A stretch of DNA of 64,000 bases, from the NCBI RefSeq assembly GCF_042849255.1, contig NZ_AP026866.1, forward strand, positions 3,472,001 through 3,536,000, read 5' to 3'. Shown here piece by piece: positions 43,040-49,981 of this stretch. The position numbers and the translations under genes are program-made. The stretch comes from Oceaniferula spumae (GTDB taxonomy: Bacteria; Verrucomicrobiota; Verrucomicrobiia; Verrucomicrobiales; Akkermansiaceae). Position 1 is the stretch's first letter. Every line of letters starts with the position of its first letter. The notes beneath the pieces were generated by a model. That model was not told the DNA's origin, ran no database searches, and saw only the letters and a program-made list of their open reading frames with translations.

Positions 43040-44239
43040 TCATAAGGTCTGAGGCTGCCACTTGTACACGGTGGCCTTGCCCGGTGATTGTTTGCTATGG
43101 CGTGTTCCCCTGCGGTGGATGGTGATTATTTTCATGCCCTCTAATTGAGCAAGGATGCGGTGGGCGTTTTTCATATCGGTTCCGAGACGTCTTGCTAGAT
43201 CGGCACAACTGAGGAAAAACTCTCCTCTAGGGCATTGACTGTTCTCATGGTGGGCTAGGTCGCGGCAGATACGGTATGCCTCGCGTTGGAGAGATGGTAG
43301 TCCGGCGAGGGCTGTTTGCTCATTATTTGGAAGCTCTTGAGTCCATCGTCTATGCGTAGCGTCCAAATGCGATTCTGCCTCTCTCATGTGTTGCTCCAGA
43401 CTGTCAGCAAATACGTCTTGGTTTACGTCATAGAACGCCTTGGCTAAATCGTGGGCGCGTTGCCTCGATACGGCACAGTTTAGAAAAGTCATCATACTCA
43501 TTAGCTGACTGTTCCGTTCCCCTTGGCGCGGTGTGAACTTATGCAGGATGTAGGTTCGGTAGAGGTGCCAAAGGTCGGGATCTTGTTTGAGCCTGGCGAG
43601 TGCCGATTGAGCGAGTTGCTCTTTCTCGATGAGAGTGGGTGTGTGTCTCCGACTATTGTTATTCGTCTGTGTAATCTGTATCTCTGTATGATCTATACCA
43701 TCTGTATCATCTATATGGCATGAACTGGAAAATCCAAGACCCCCCCACTGAATTTCTGAGAAGGCAATGAGCATGGGGCTGGCTGAAACGGCGATGCGGT
43801 AAGCCATGCCTTCGGGGTGAACTCCTTGAATTACAGTTTGGTTTCCGCTGGCTCGCCATTCTCCGATAGATTCCCCAGAGATGTTCTTGAGCCGTTGGCT
43901 TTTGGGATAATCGCTTGTTAGGATAATCCATAGATTAGCCCCTCGTTTGGCAGTGGTTCGCAGGGTATCGCGTAAAAATGGATTCAACTCTAAAAACTGG
44001 TTCAATGCGTCATCGTCATCAAAATCAATGCTGCATAAATTCTGAGAAATTTTGCCGAGAGAGACACCTCTGTTTCCATGAGTGTCGAGCTTACGTTGGT
44101 AGTCAGGGTTTTGAGTATCATCAAAAGTGATCGATTGCCATTTCTTGAGCATGGGAGCTTTCGAGTTTTTCCGTATCGGCAAGAGAACGGCTTTCACTCC
44201 AAGCAGCTCAATGGTTTGCTGTGGTGACATTGTTAGCAA
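43040..44239 (-). CDS. Primase-polymerase (PrimPol) N-terminal protein with winged-helix C-terminus
   Basis: 399 aa (a second ATG lies at 44230). The N-terminal ~170 residues match bifunctional primase/polymerase domains: LPIRKNSKAPMLKKWQSITF, GVSLGKISQNLCSIDFDDDD (catalytic acidic motif), KRGANLWIIL and GEWRASGNQTVIQGVHPEG (the S/G-x-H motif). A polar linker (DDTDGIDHTEIQITQTNNNS) is followed by helical repeats and a C-terminal winged-helix-like region (LARRLGTDMKNAHRILAQLE). No helicase domain is present, so replication would need a host helicase. Probable function: priming of element replication. Confidence 0.8.
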   Translation of the reverse strand: MLTMSPQQTIELLGVKAVLLPIRKNSKAPMLKKWQSITFDDTQNPDYQRKLDTHGNRGVSLGKISQNLCSIDFDDDDALNQFLELNPFLRDTLRTTAKRGANLWIILTSDYPKSQRLKNISGESIGEWRASGNQTVIQGVHPEGMAYRIAVSASPMLIAFSEIQWGGLGFSSSCHIDDTDGIDHTEIQITQTNNNSRRHTPTLIEKEQLAQSALARLKQDPDLWHLYRTYILHKFTPRQGERNSQLMSMMTFLNCAVSRQRAHDLAKAFYDVNQDVFADSLEQHMREAESHLDATHRRWTQELPNNEQTALAGLPSLQREAYRICRDLAHHENSQCPRGEFFLSCADLARRLGTDMKNAHRILAQLEGMKIITIHRRGTRHSKQSPGKATVYKWQPQTL

Positions 44240-44287
44240 ATGTTAGCAGGGAGAGGCTCAAACGCCCCTCCCCCTGATTGGTGATAC

Positions 44288-44551
44288 TTAGAAACAACTA
44301 TTCACTTCCTCCGATACTGGCATCCAGTATTCCGAGTGTGTGATGCTCTCGCCATTGGCTGAGACACGTCTCATTCGGTTATGAATATTCCAGCCCATCT
44401 TTCGCAAGGCATCCACTTGGGAGTGGACGGCAGCGCACCGGGCGATACGCATAAATTCATTCACTCCAACGGGAGCGCCGGCGGCGGCAATCAATCGATC
44501 AAGGATGATCCTGCGTTGACTGCCTGGCTTGGGATAGCGGCTAGGCTCCAT
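44288..44551 (-). CDS. Small HTH-like DNA-binding protein (element)
   Basis: 87 aa. MEPSRYPKPGSQRRIILDRL is followed by GAPVGVNEFMRIARCAAVHS and QVDALRKMGWNIHNRMRRV, a winged-helix-like pattern as in small phage and satellite regulators where a recognition helix is followed by a GWNI wing. The C-terminus has SEYWMPVSEE. Role: probably regulator or initiator of the element. It starts in or near the end of a doubtful ORF and lies 48 bp upstream of the primase gene in the same direction. Confidence 0.6.
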   Translation of the reverse strand: MEPSRYPKPGSQRRIILDRLIAAAGAPVGVNEFMRIARCAAVHSQVDALRKMGWNIHNRMRRVSANGESITHSEYWMPVSEEVNSCF

Positions 44552-44753
44552 GACATTGCCCCCTTTCTAGCTGAATGAGAGATTTCATCACCAGCGCACC
44601 GATAAGGTGCTTTGCCATAGCGTCACTTAACTTGCTCGTTGACAAGTGGGGGAGGCTGGAGGGATTATTCGGGTAGCTCGGCGTTACAAATTGAGCTTTT
44701 GAGAAACCGCCCCCCGGATAGGAGGGGCGGTTTTCTTTGGTGGAGGAATTCAT
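44541..44753 (-). CDS. Doubtful small ORF in the element
   Basis: 70 codons, overlapping the next gene by 11 bases. The Pro/Ser-rich start (MNSSTKENRPSYPGGGF) is created by a strong hairpin at 44704-44733, which argues against coding. The second half (SDAMAKHLIGALVMKSLIQL) is more protein-like, so a shorter peptide from an internal ATG (DAMAK) remains possible. Confidence 0.3.
   Translation of the reverse strand: MNSSTKENRPSYPGGGFSKAQFVTPSYPNNPSSLPHLSTSKLSDAMAKHLIGALVMKSLIQLERGQCHGA
44704..44733. terminator. Strong hairpin after the AlpA-like gene
   Basis: A perfect 10-bp stem AAACCGCCCC / GGGGCGGTTT with loop CCGGATAGGA, 21 bp beyond the stop of the AlpA-like gene. U-tracts are short in both directions (TTTTCTTT on plus, TTTCTC on minus), but the GC stem with T-end fits an intrinsic terminator. 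Confidence 0.6.
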
Positions 44754-44754
44754 G

Positions 44755-44967
44755 CTATACTGCCTCCTTTCCGCTCTGTTTTTTCAATGCTTCAAGCACG
44801 TCACCCCAATCAAATCTAGCAGAGCTATTGATCTTGATTTTGGGGATGCGGCCTTCGTTTACCCAAAGATCAACCGTGCGAGTTGATACCTTGAGTCGTT
44901 TTGCAAGTTCAGTCTTGGTAAGAAGCTCCGATGCTTGCCCTGTTTTATTCGGTATGGTCTGTGACAT
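44755..44967 (-). CDS. AlpA/excisionase-like helix-turn-helix protein
   Basis: 70 aa. ELLTKTELAKRLKVSTRTVD is followed by LWVNEGRIPKIKINSSARFD and WGDVLEALKK, the MerR-like winged HTH (HTH_17) of AlpA regulators and excisionases. In related elements this protein activates integrase expression or directs excision. It lies between the coupled unknown gene/integrase pair and the replication genes, the usual place for the excisionase. It is followed by a strong hairpin. Confidence in the fold is high; the role is inference. Confidence 0.85.
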   Translation of the reverse strand: MSQTIPNKTGQASELLTKTELAKRLKVSTRTVDLWVNEGRIPKIKINSSARFDWGDVLEALKKQSGKEAV

Positions 44968-45004
44968 GGTGGTCTTTTCTCAAATTTCGACCACGTGTTC
45001 ATCT

Positions 45005-45032
45005 GGAACCGCTCTTCTAGGAGAGGAGTTCC
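45005..45032. promoter_or_regulatory. Imperfect inverted repeat between AlpA-like and unknown gene
   Basis: GGAAC-cg-CTCT...AGAG-ga-GTTCC, with arms at 45005-45009 and 45028-45032, lies 40 bp upstream of the AlpA-like start and 19 bp beyond the stop of the gene at 45051-45875. It could be an operator or a weak terminator. No U-tract. Confidence 0.35.
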
Positions 45033-45050
45033 TGACTTATGATAAATGAC

Positions 45051-45875
45051 TTAACTCGCAATTTTTTTCATCTCAGCTTTGACTCGCTTACGGACATATC
45101 CCTCATAGGAGCCTCCGCCATTACAGTCCCGCCACTTCTCAAATCCTCTTTGGAGATGTTGAAAAAGTTCCCATTCATGTTCCAAATGGCCTGAGTACTC
45201 CTCCTTGATTTTATCTACAAAAAGCTGGAGCCAAGCATCAATCGTCGCGCTACTAAATGCTCTGATATCCATCGCTGTTTTTAACCACTGATCAAGATTG
45301 CTCAAATCTTCCCCTTTCTCTTGCTTATTGAGACAGTCCCTAGCGTAGAGCATAATGGTTTCTATCTCGTTGATAACATATCCCGAAAAGGTGCGCTTAC
45401 CGTTGTGAGAAAATGTAGTCCCTTCATTATTGTTATAGCCTGTTGCTTTTCCCGGAAGGCTTTCACCTAAGCTCATGGTTGTTAGGAATTTTTCTAACCC
45501 TGAGCTGTTGTCTTTGCTTCGAGGAAAAGTCATGCCAGACATGCCCTTGTGGATTTCAACCACGCACGGCCACATGTATCGAGAGCTAGCATACTCGCGA
45601 AGGTATTCATTGCGTGTCGCTCTAGTGTCCTGAGTGCCTAGTCGGTTATCCTCGTATTGATAGTAGAGGCTGGTAGTCAACTCATCGGAATTATTGACGG
45701 GTTCAGCTAGTTTATTCACTAACGTCATCATGTCATGAACTAGCCTTCTCACCTTATTGTAACTAGGATTGCGAAGTGTCTCCTCATGTAATCGGCGGTA
45801 ACCAGTCCAAAGCTCTCTGGATTTTCTATCAAATTCCTCATCGGAATATGTTGGCAGGTCGTTCTTCTCTTTCAT
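45051..45875 (-). CDS. Unknown protein translationally coupled to the integrase
   Basis: The ATG at 45875 overlaps the integrase TGA (ATGA), giving 274 aa; a longer start at 45926 would overlap the integrase by 55 bases and is less likely. I recognise no family. It is charged and mostly helical: LWTGYRRLHEETLRNPSYNK, VRRLVHDMMTLVNKLAEPVN, YASSRYMWPCVVEIHKGMSG, VINEIETIMLYARDCLNKQE. There is no signal peptide or membrane segment and no obvious catalytic motif. The coupling suggests it acts with the integrase (accessory recombination factor or regulator) or is element cargo. Confidence 0.75.
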   Translation of the reverse strand: MKEKNDLPTYSDEEFDRKSRELWTGYRRLHEETLRNPSYNKVRRLVHDMMTLVNKLAEPVNNSDELTTSLYYQYEDNRLGTQDTRATRNEYLREYASSRYMWPCVVEIHKGMSGMTFPRSKDNSSGLEKFLTTMSLGESLPGKATGYNNNEGTTFSHNGKRTFSGYVINEIETIMLYARDCLNKQEKGEDLSNLDQWLKTAMDIRAFSSATIDAWLQLFVDKIKEEYSGHLEHEWELFQHLQRGFEKWRDCNGGGSYEGYVRKRVKAEMKKIAS

Positions 45876-47032
45876 GCGCTTTTGATATGGGTGATATTTT
45901 TTTTCTTCACGGGCTTGATGCTCCAATACGTTTTTGCAGCCTTGGCCGTAACAAGGGCGCGGTAGTGGCCAAACAGCATAGCAGGGTTTGGGTGTCCTAG
46001 AGCGGAGGCTAATGCTCCAGCGTCCTGATTATGAGCTAGGTGGTATGAGGCAAAGGAGTGCCGTCCTGCGTTGTGTGGCCAGCTCTTGAGCTTGGCATCA
46101 GAGCGGGCTGTCTCAATGCCCTTGCGCCATATCGCCGGCGATTTTACCACGTTGCCTTCATGCATGGCTAGAGGGGCGAGCCATTTCTTGAGATTGGCAC
46201 TGATCGGAACAAAGCGGCGTTGTGCGGTCTTGGCTTTTCCGGCTTTGATTTCGATGTGCTTTTCAATGAGATCGATTTCTGACCAGTCGAGACGTTCGAT
46301 TTCTGAGCGGCGTAGTCCGGCGAAAAAAGAAATGGCAAGTCCGGGCAGGGTGTCATCGTCTGCGGCGGTTAGGAGGTTAGCAAGCTGACTCGGCGTAAGC
46401 ACTCCAGGCTCTTCGTGTTTCACTTTGGGTTTCATCGCATCCTTCACCGGATTGGACGGCGCGGCGCGTAGTTGAATGGCATAGCCAAAAACCTGATGAA
46501 GTGCGCGGCGATAGTGGAGCTTGGTTTGTGCGGCAACATCTTGCGAAGTGAGATACTCATCGATGATCTCGGTGGATACGTTAGCCGCCATCCAGTCGCC
46601 ATATTCCGCCATGAAGGGGTTGAGGCGATAAGTTAGGCTGTCGGTGTGGCTTTTGCTCTTCCCCTCGCTCTTGAGACGAGTGATGAGCTTATCGGATACA
46701 ATCTGGCAGGTGAGAGGTTCAAAGCTGCGTTGGATGCGTTCCGAGTAATCTTGGACGACTTCCTCTAGCGATATTCGCTGAATGTGATCTGGTAGTTTTT
46801 CTTGAAGCTCTCGGAAAGAGTGAACGGCTCTACGTTCTGCCTCGGTGATAGTGCCGTGTTTTACTCCCAAGTCTTCCAACTCCTCGCGTTTTAGGTTCGC
46901 CCATTCATCGGCTCCGCCTTTCCCCGTCTTGTTCTTGAAAAACTTTTGATGCCGCTTGCCAGCCTCCGTGTATCTAACACGATAGCGGTAGCGTGGATGC
47001 TTAACTTTTGAAACCGTTACATTCTCGCGCAT
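45872..47032 (-). CDS. int: Tyrosine-recombinase integrase
   Basis: 386 aa from the ATG at 47032; an in-frame TTG 36 bases upstream is weaker. An N-terminal arm-binding region with HPRYRYRVRYTEAGKRHQKF, a SAM-like core-binding domain (~90-200) and a catalytic domain with R in FAGLRRSEIERLDWSEID, H-x-x-R in HNAGRHSFASYHLA and the C-terminal GHPNPAMLFGHYRALV, which supplies His and the nucleophile Tyr. It mediates site-specific integration into tRNA-Arg(CCT). It is the outermost gene of the element, ~100 bp from the distal repeat and reading inward. Confidence 0.93.
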   Translation of the reverse strand: MRENVTVSKVKHPRYRYRVRYTEAGKRHQKFFKNKTGKGGADEWANLKREELEDLGVKHGTITEAERRAVHSFRELQEKLPDHIQRISLEEVVQDYSERIQRSFEPLTCQIVSDKLITRLKSEGKSKSHTDSLTYRLNPFMAEYGDWMAANVSTEIIDEYLTSQDVAAQTKLHYRRALHQVFGYAIQLRAAPSNPVKDAMKPKVKHEEPGVLTPSQLANLLTAADDDTLPGLAISFFAGLRRSEIERLDWSEIDLIEKHIEIKAGKAKTAQRRFVPISANLKKWLAPLAMHEGNVVKSPAIWRKGIETARSDAKLKSWPHNAGRHSFASYHLAHNQDAGALASALGHPNPAMLFGHYRALVTAKAAKTYWSIKPVKKKNITHIKSA

Positions 47033-47130
47033 GTGTGAGAAGAGACATGAAAAGAATACCTTTTTCAAGGAGAAACGGTTACAAAACGGTTACATGGGTT
47101 TATGGGTTCCTAAAGTATAGTAAAAACCGT

Positions 47131-47173
47131 GGTTTCCTAAACCTTAGATCTGGGTTCGATTCCCGGTCGGGAT
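47131..47173 (+). repeat. Attachment-site repeat, integrase side
   Basis: 43 bp identical to 41502-41544. It begins within the anticodon arm and ends at the last acceptor-stem base, lacking the 5' half of the tRNA, so it is not a functional tRNA. It marks the distal junction of the element. Confidence 0.9.
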
Positions 47174-47588
47174 ATTTCATTGCGTATCAGGGAGATCCCC
47201 AGCGAGCGATAACTTGCCGATCAGGGCGTGGCCATGTTACTCAAAAAGTCTCGATACTTGAGCATCCACTGAAGGCTATTGGTCCACCTGATTTCTGTAA
47301 AATCGAGCGTGAGCTGAATTGTGTTTGGGCTGGGCTTCCTGGGTTATCGTTCCTGATATACTTCCGATTCATCCAGATATGCGGCCTAACAGTCTTGAGG
47401 TGTACAATGGAGGAAACAAAGCGATCTTTCTGGATCCTACCACAACGTATTTGCTGCATTCGCCCCTAAAAGGAATTCCATGTGATTTTTTCTTAAAAAC
47501 TCCCAAGCTAATCCGTCCTGAATACTTCGTTGCTTTTTTGTAAGTGGCTTCTAATCTGTTCGTATCAATAGTCTCAAACCATCTATCT
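47174..47588 (+). pseudogene. Possible decayed gene next to the element
   Basis: No intact gene in this 415-bp gap. Two plus-strand frames look protein-like one after the other: about 47247-47336 (HPLKAIGPPDFCKIERELNC) and then, shifted, 47313-47543 (LPIHPDMRPNSLEVYNGGNK, ending RPEYFVAFL). This suggests the 3' remains of a frameshifted gene. The family is not recognised; it could also be chance. Confidence 0.3.
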
Positions 47589-48290
47589 ATGAATAAATAT
47601 ATCCTCCTCGCCATGCTCAGCCTTAGTTCAATTGCTTCGGCTCAAAACACGTTGACCGAACAAGAAAAGAAAGAGGGCTGGCAACTGCTCTTTGATGGTA
47701 AAACCATTGAGCACTGGCGGAATTTTAAGAAAGACGACCTCAGTCCGCAGTGGGTTGTCAAAGATGGTGCGATGGTCAAACTCAAGAAAGGCGGTGATAT
47801 CGTGACCAAGGAGAAGTATGAAAACTTTGACTTCAAGATGGAGTGGAAAATTGCCGAGGGCGGTAACAGCGGTATCTTTATTCTGGCCAATGAAACGGAC
47901 GCCGACAAAAAAATCTACTCCCGTGCTCCCGAGCTTCAAATTCTCGATAATGAACGTCACTCCGACAGGAAACTGGCGACTCACCGGTCGGGCTCACTTT
48001 ACGACATGATCGCGGCGCCTGCAGCCTCGCAGAAAAAAGCGGGCGAATGGAATACGGTGCGAATCCGCTTTGTTGATCGCCATCTCAAGGTCTGGCAGAA
48101 TGGAGTTGTCGCCTTTGAAGTCAAACTTGGCTCTCCGGAGTGGCAGAAAGCTCTCGATGGCAGTAAATTTAAAACTTGGAAGGGCTTCGGCGAGACACTC
48201 ACTGGCCACATTGGAATCCAGGAACATGGAGACCAAGTCTCACTACGGAACCTGCGCATCCTCAAGTTGCCAGCTACTGCCAAAAACTAG
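47589..48290 (+). CDS. 3-keto-disaccharide hydrolase (DUF1080) family protein
   Basis: The ATG at 47589 starts signal peptide MNKYILLAMLSLSSIASAQ; 233 aa. The body has EGWQLLFDGKTIEHWRNFKK, WVVKDGAMVKLKKGGDIVTK, MEWKIAEGGNSGIFILANE and GHIGIQEHGDQVSLRNLRIL, the signature of the DUF1080 (LamG-like jelly-roll) domain. Some members hydrolyse 3-keto-glycosides. It probably acts on glycans outside the cytoplasm. Another DUF1080 gene follows on the opposite strand. Confidence 0.92.
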   Translation: MNKYILLAMLSLSSIASAQNTLTEQEKKEGWQLLFDGKTIEHWRNFKKDDLSPQWVVKDGAMVKLKKGGDIVTKEKYENFDFKMEWKIAEGGNSGIFILANETDADKKIYSRAPELQILDNERHSDRKLATHRSGSLYDMIAAPAASQKKAGEWNTVRIRFVDRHLKVWQNGVVAFEVKLGSPEWQKALDGSKFKTWKGFGETLTGHIGIQEHGDQVSLRNLRILKLPATAKN

Positions 48291-48369
48291 GGGCGAAGCC
48301 TCTTCTGCCATTGAGTCGGCAAATTGCCCAGTAACTCGCTGGGGGTGGCTAGAGATAACTCAGTGAAAG

Positions 48370-49038
48370 CTATTCTCCTGATGCTGTGACTGGACGAATG
48401 CGGATATTACGGAATCGGTAGGTTTTGCCTTTTTCTCCGTGATGCTGCAGGCCGATGTGGCCCTTGGCATCGACTTTGTCGTGAACATCGGTGGTAAGCT
48501 GTCCGTTCACCCAGACTTGCAGGTGATCGCCCGAAGCTACGATGCGGTATTTGATCCACTCGCCTAACGGTGCGCGGACACTTTTCGTTTTAGCTTTTTG
48601 TTCATCAGTTAACAGTTTCCATGCGCGGCGTCCTTCATCGAAGAGTCGACCGCTCCAGGCCCGTTCTGATGGATCGCACTCGGCCTGATAGCCGAAGACC
48701 TTGTTTTTCTGAACATGGCAGCGATACATGATGCCGCTGTTGGCTGGGCCTACCTTGGGCAGCATGATCTCAGCTTCCAATTCGAAGTCATCATATTCCT
48801 TTTCAGTGGTTAGAAAAAACTTACGGTTGCCTGTTAGGTGAATTTCGCCATCGATGACGGAAGCTTTCCCCCAGTCATAGGGATTTTTCCAGCCGGTGAG
48901 ATCTTTCTCGTTAAAGAGCGAAGTCCATTCGGCTTTCTTAGTATCGCTGGCTGCTGTTTCCTGCGCCATGACGCTCCCGGTGAGGAGGGCAGATGCGAGT
49001 GTGGTGAGGATGATGGCTGTCAGTTGGTTGATTTTCAT
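48370..49038 (-). CDS. DUF1080 (3-keto-disaccharide hydrolase) family protein
   Basis: The ATG at 49038 starts signal peptide MKINQLTAIILTTLASALLT (ending VMAQ); 222 aa. WTSLFNEKDLTGWKNPYDWG, GEIHLTGNRKFFLTTEKEYD, PANSGIMYRCHVQKNKVFGY and KGHIGLQHHGEKGKTYRFRN are the conserved blocks. It is distinct from, but in the same family as, the convergent gene at 47589-48290; the two stops are 79 bp apart. Role: probable carbohydrate hydrolysis; substrate unknown. Confidence 0.92.
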   Translation of the reverse strand: MKINQLTAIILTTLASALLTGSVMAQETAASDTKKAEWTSLFNEKDLTGWKNPYDWGKASVIDGEIHLTGNRKFFLTTEKEYDDFELEAEIMLPKVGPANSGIMYRCHVQKNKVFGYQAECDPSERAWSGRLFDEGRRAWKLLTDEQKAKTKSVRAPLGEWIKYRIVASGDHLQVWVNGQLTTDVHDKVDAKGHIGLQHHGEKGKTYRFRNIRIRPVTASGE

Positions 49039-49223
49039 GCGCACTAGATGTGGATTACGACAGGGAATATGACCTGATAGAGATGTTTGGCAAGTCATCC
49101 TGGAGACTCTGTAAGTCGTGAATCATCATGGCCTGGGCAAGTGCAGCAAGGTAGCCGGTGCCAGCTGACGTAATTTTGTCCAATATTTCGGGAATAAGGT
49201 CCGGTGTGTGCTATCATAGGGGC

Positions 49224-49943
49224 ATGAAATTATTCAATATAGCTGTCGGATCTTTATTAGTTGCTGCCAACCTTCACGCAGATGATCTGCAGGACCAGTT
49301 AGACGCTAAGAAAAAAGCCTTTGAAGAAAAGGCATCGGCTGAAAAAATCGCCGAGTATAATAAGGGCATTAAGTCTGTGGTGGAATCAGGCATGCTCAAG
49401 AAAGCTTTGAAAAAAGGCGACACCGCACCCGATTTCACGCTGAAAAATGCGGTGGGGAAGGAGGTGACTCTTTCCAATCTCTTAAAGGACGGCCCAGTGG
49501 TCATGACGTGGTATCGCGGCTCATGGTGCCCGTATTGTAATATTGCGCTACAATCTTATCAGCAGAATTTGCCTAAGATCAAAGCGGCTGGAGCTCAGTT
49601 TATCGCGCTTACACCTGAACTCCCTGATCATTCTCTGCCCACCAAGGAGAAGTTTGAGCTAGAGTTCGAAGTTCTAACCGACCTGAATAACAAGGTGGCC
49701 AACGAGTTTAAGATCATTTTCAAAATGACTCCATGGGTGAAGAAAGCGATGGATGATTTCGCCGGACTCAATAAATACAACGGTAAGGACTACGACAACG
49801 GAACCTTGCCATTGAGTGCCACTTACATCATCACACCTGACCGTAAAATTGCCTATGCGTTCCTCGATGCCGAATACCGGAATCGTGCCACTCCTGAGAT
49901 GATTCTCAAGGAGCTGGAAAAGATAAACAGTTCGAAAAAATAA
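49224..49943 (+). CDS. Secreted peroxiredoxin-like (AhpC/TSA) protein
   Basis: The ATG at 49224 begins MKLFNIAVGSLLVAANLHAD, a signal peptide; 239 aa. TAPDFTLKNAVGKEVTLSNL is followed by VVMTWYRGSWC102-P-Y-C105 and ALTPELPDHSLPTKEKFELE, with the later ATYIITPDRKIAYAFLDAEY. It shares domain and spacing with residues 25-240 of the protein at 30929-32038 but lacks the SnoaL-like extension. Role: periplasmic thiol peroxidase or disulfide handling. It lies 38 bp upstream of selO; the two redox-related genes are probably cotranscribed. Confidence 0.88.
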   Translation: MKLFNIAVGSLLVAANLHADDLQDQLDAKKKAFEEKASAEKIAEYNKGIKSVVESGMLKKALKKGDTAPDFTLKNAVGKEVTLSNLLKDGPVVMTWYRGSWCPYCNIALQSYQQNLPKIKAAGAQFIALTPELPDHSLPTKEKFELEFEVLTDLNNKVANEFKIIFKMTPWVKKAMDDFAGLNKYNGKDYDNGTLPLSATYIITPDRKIAYAFLDAEYRNRATPEMILKELEKINSSKK

Positions 49944-49981
49944 CCATCGGCAAATATCGCGGGTCGTTCATACTGGAGCTG

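Larger units (their letters stand above)
41545..47173. mobile_element. Integrative element in tRNA-Arg(CCT)
   Basis: A 5.6-kb insertion bounded by a perfect 43-bp direct repeat of the tRNA 3' part. The distal end carries a tyrosine integrase reading inward, followed by a coupled gene of unknown function, an AlpA-like regulator, a small HTH-like protein and a primase-polymerase, all on the minus strand. Two small secreted proteins lie on the plus strand at the tRNA end. The plan matches satellite-like or small integrative elements (int-alpA-primase) but with no visible structural, packaging or conjugation gene. The element is more AT-rich than the flanks. Boundaries are well supported; its class is inference. 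Confidence 0.88.
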
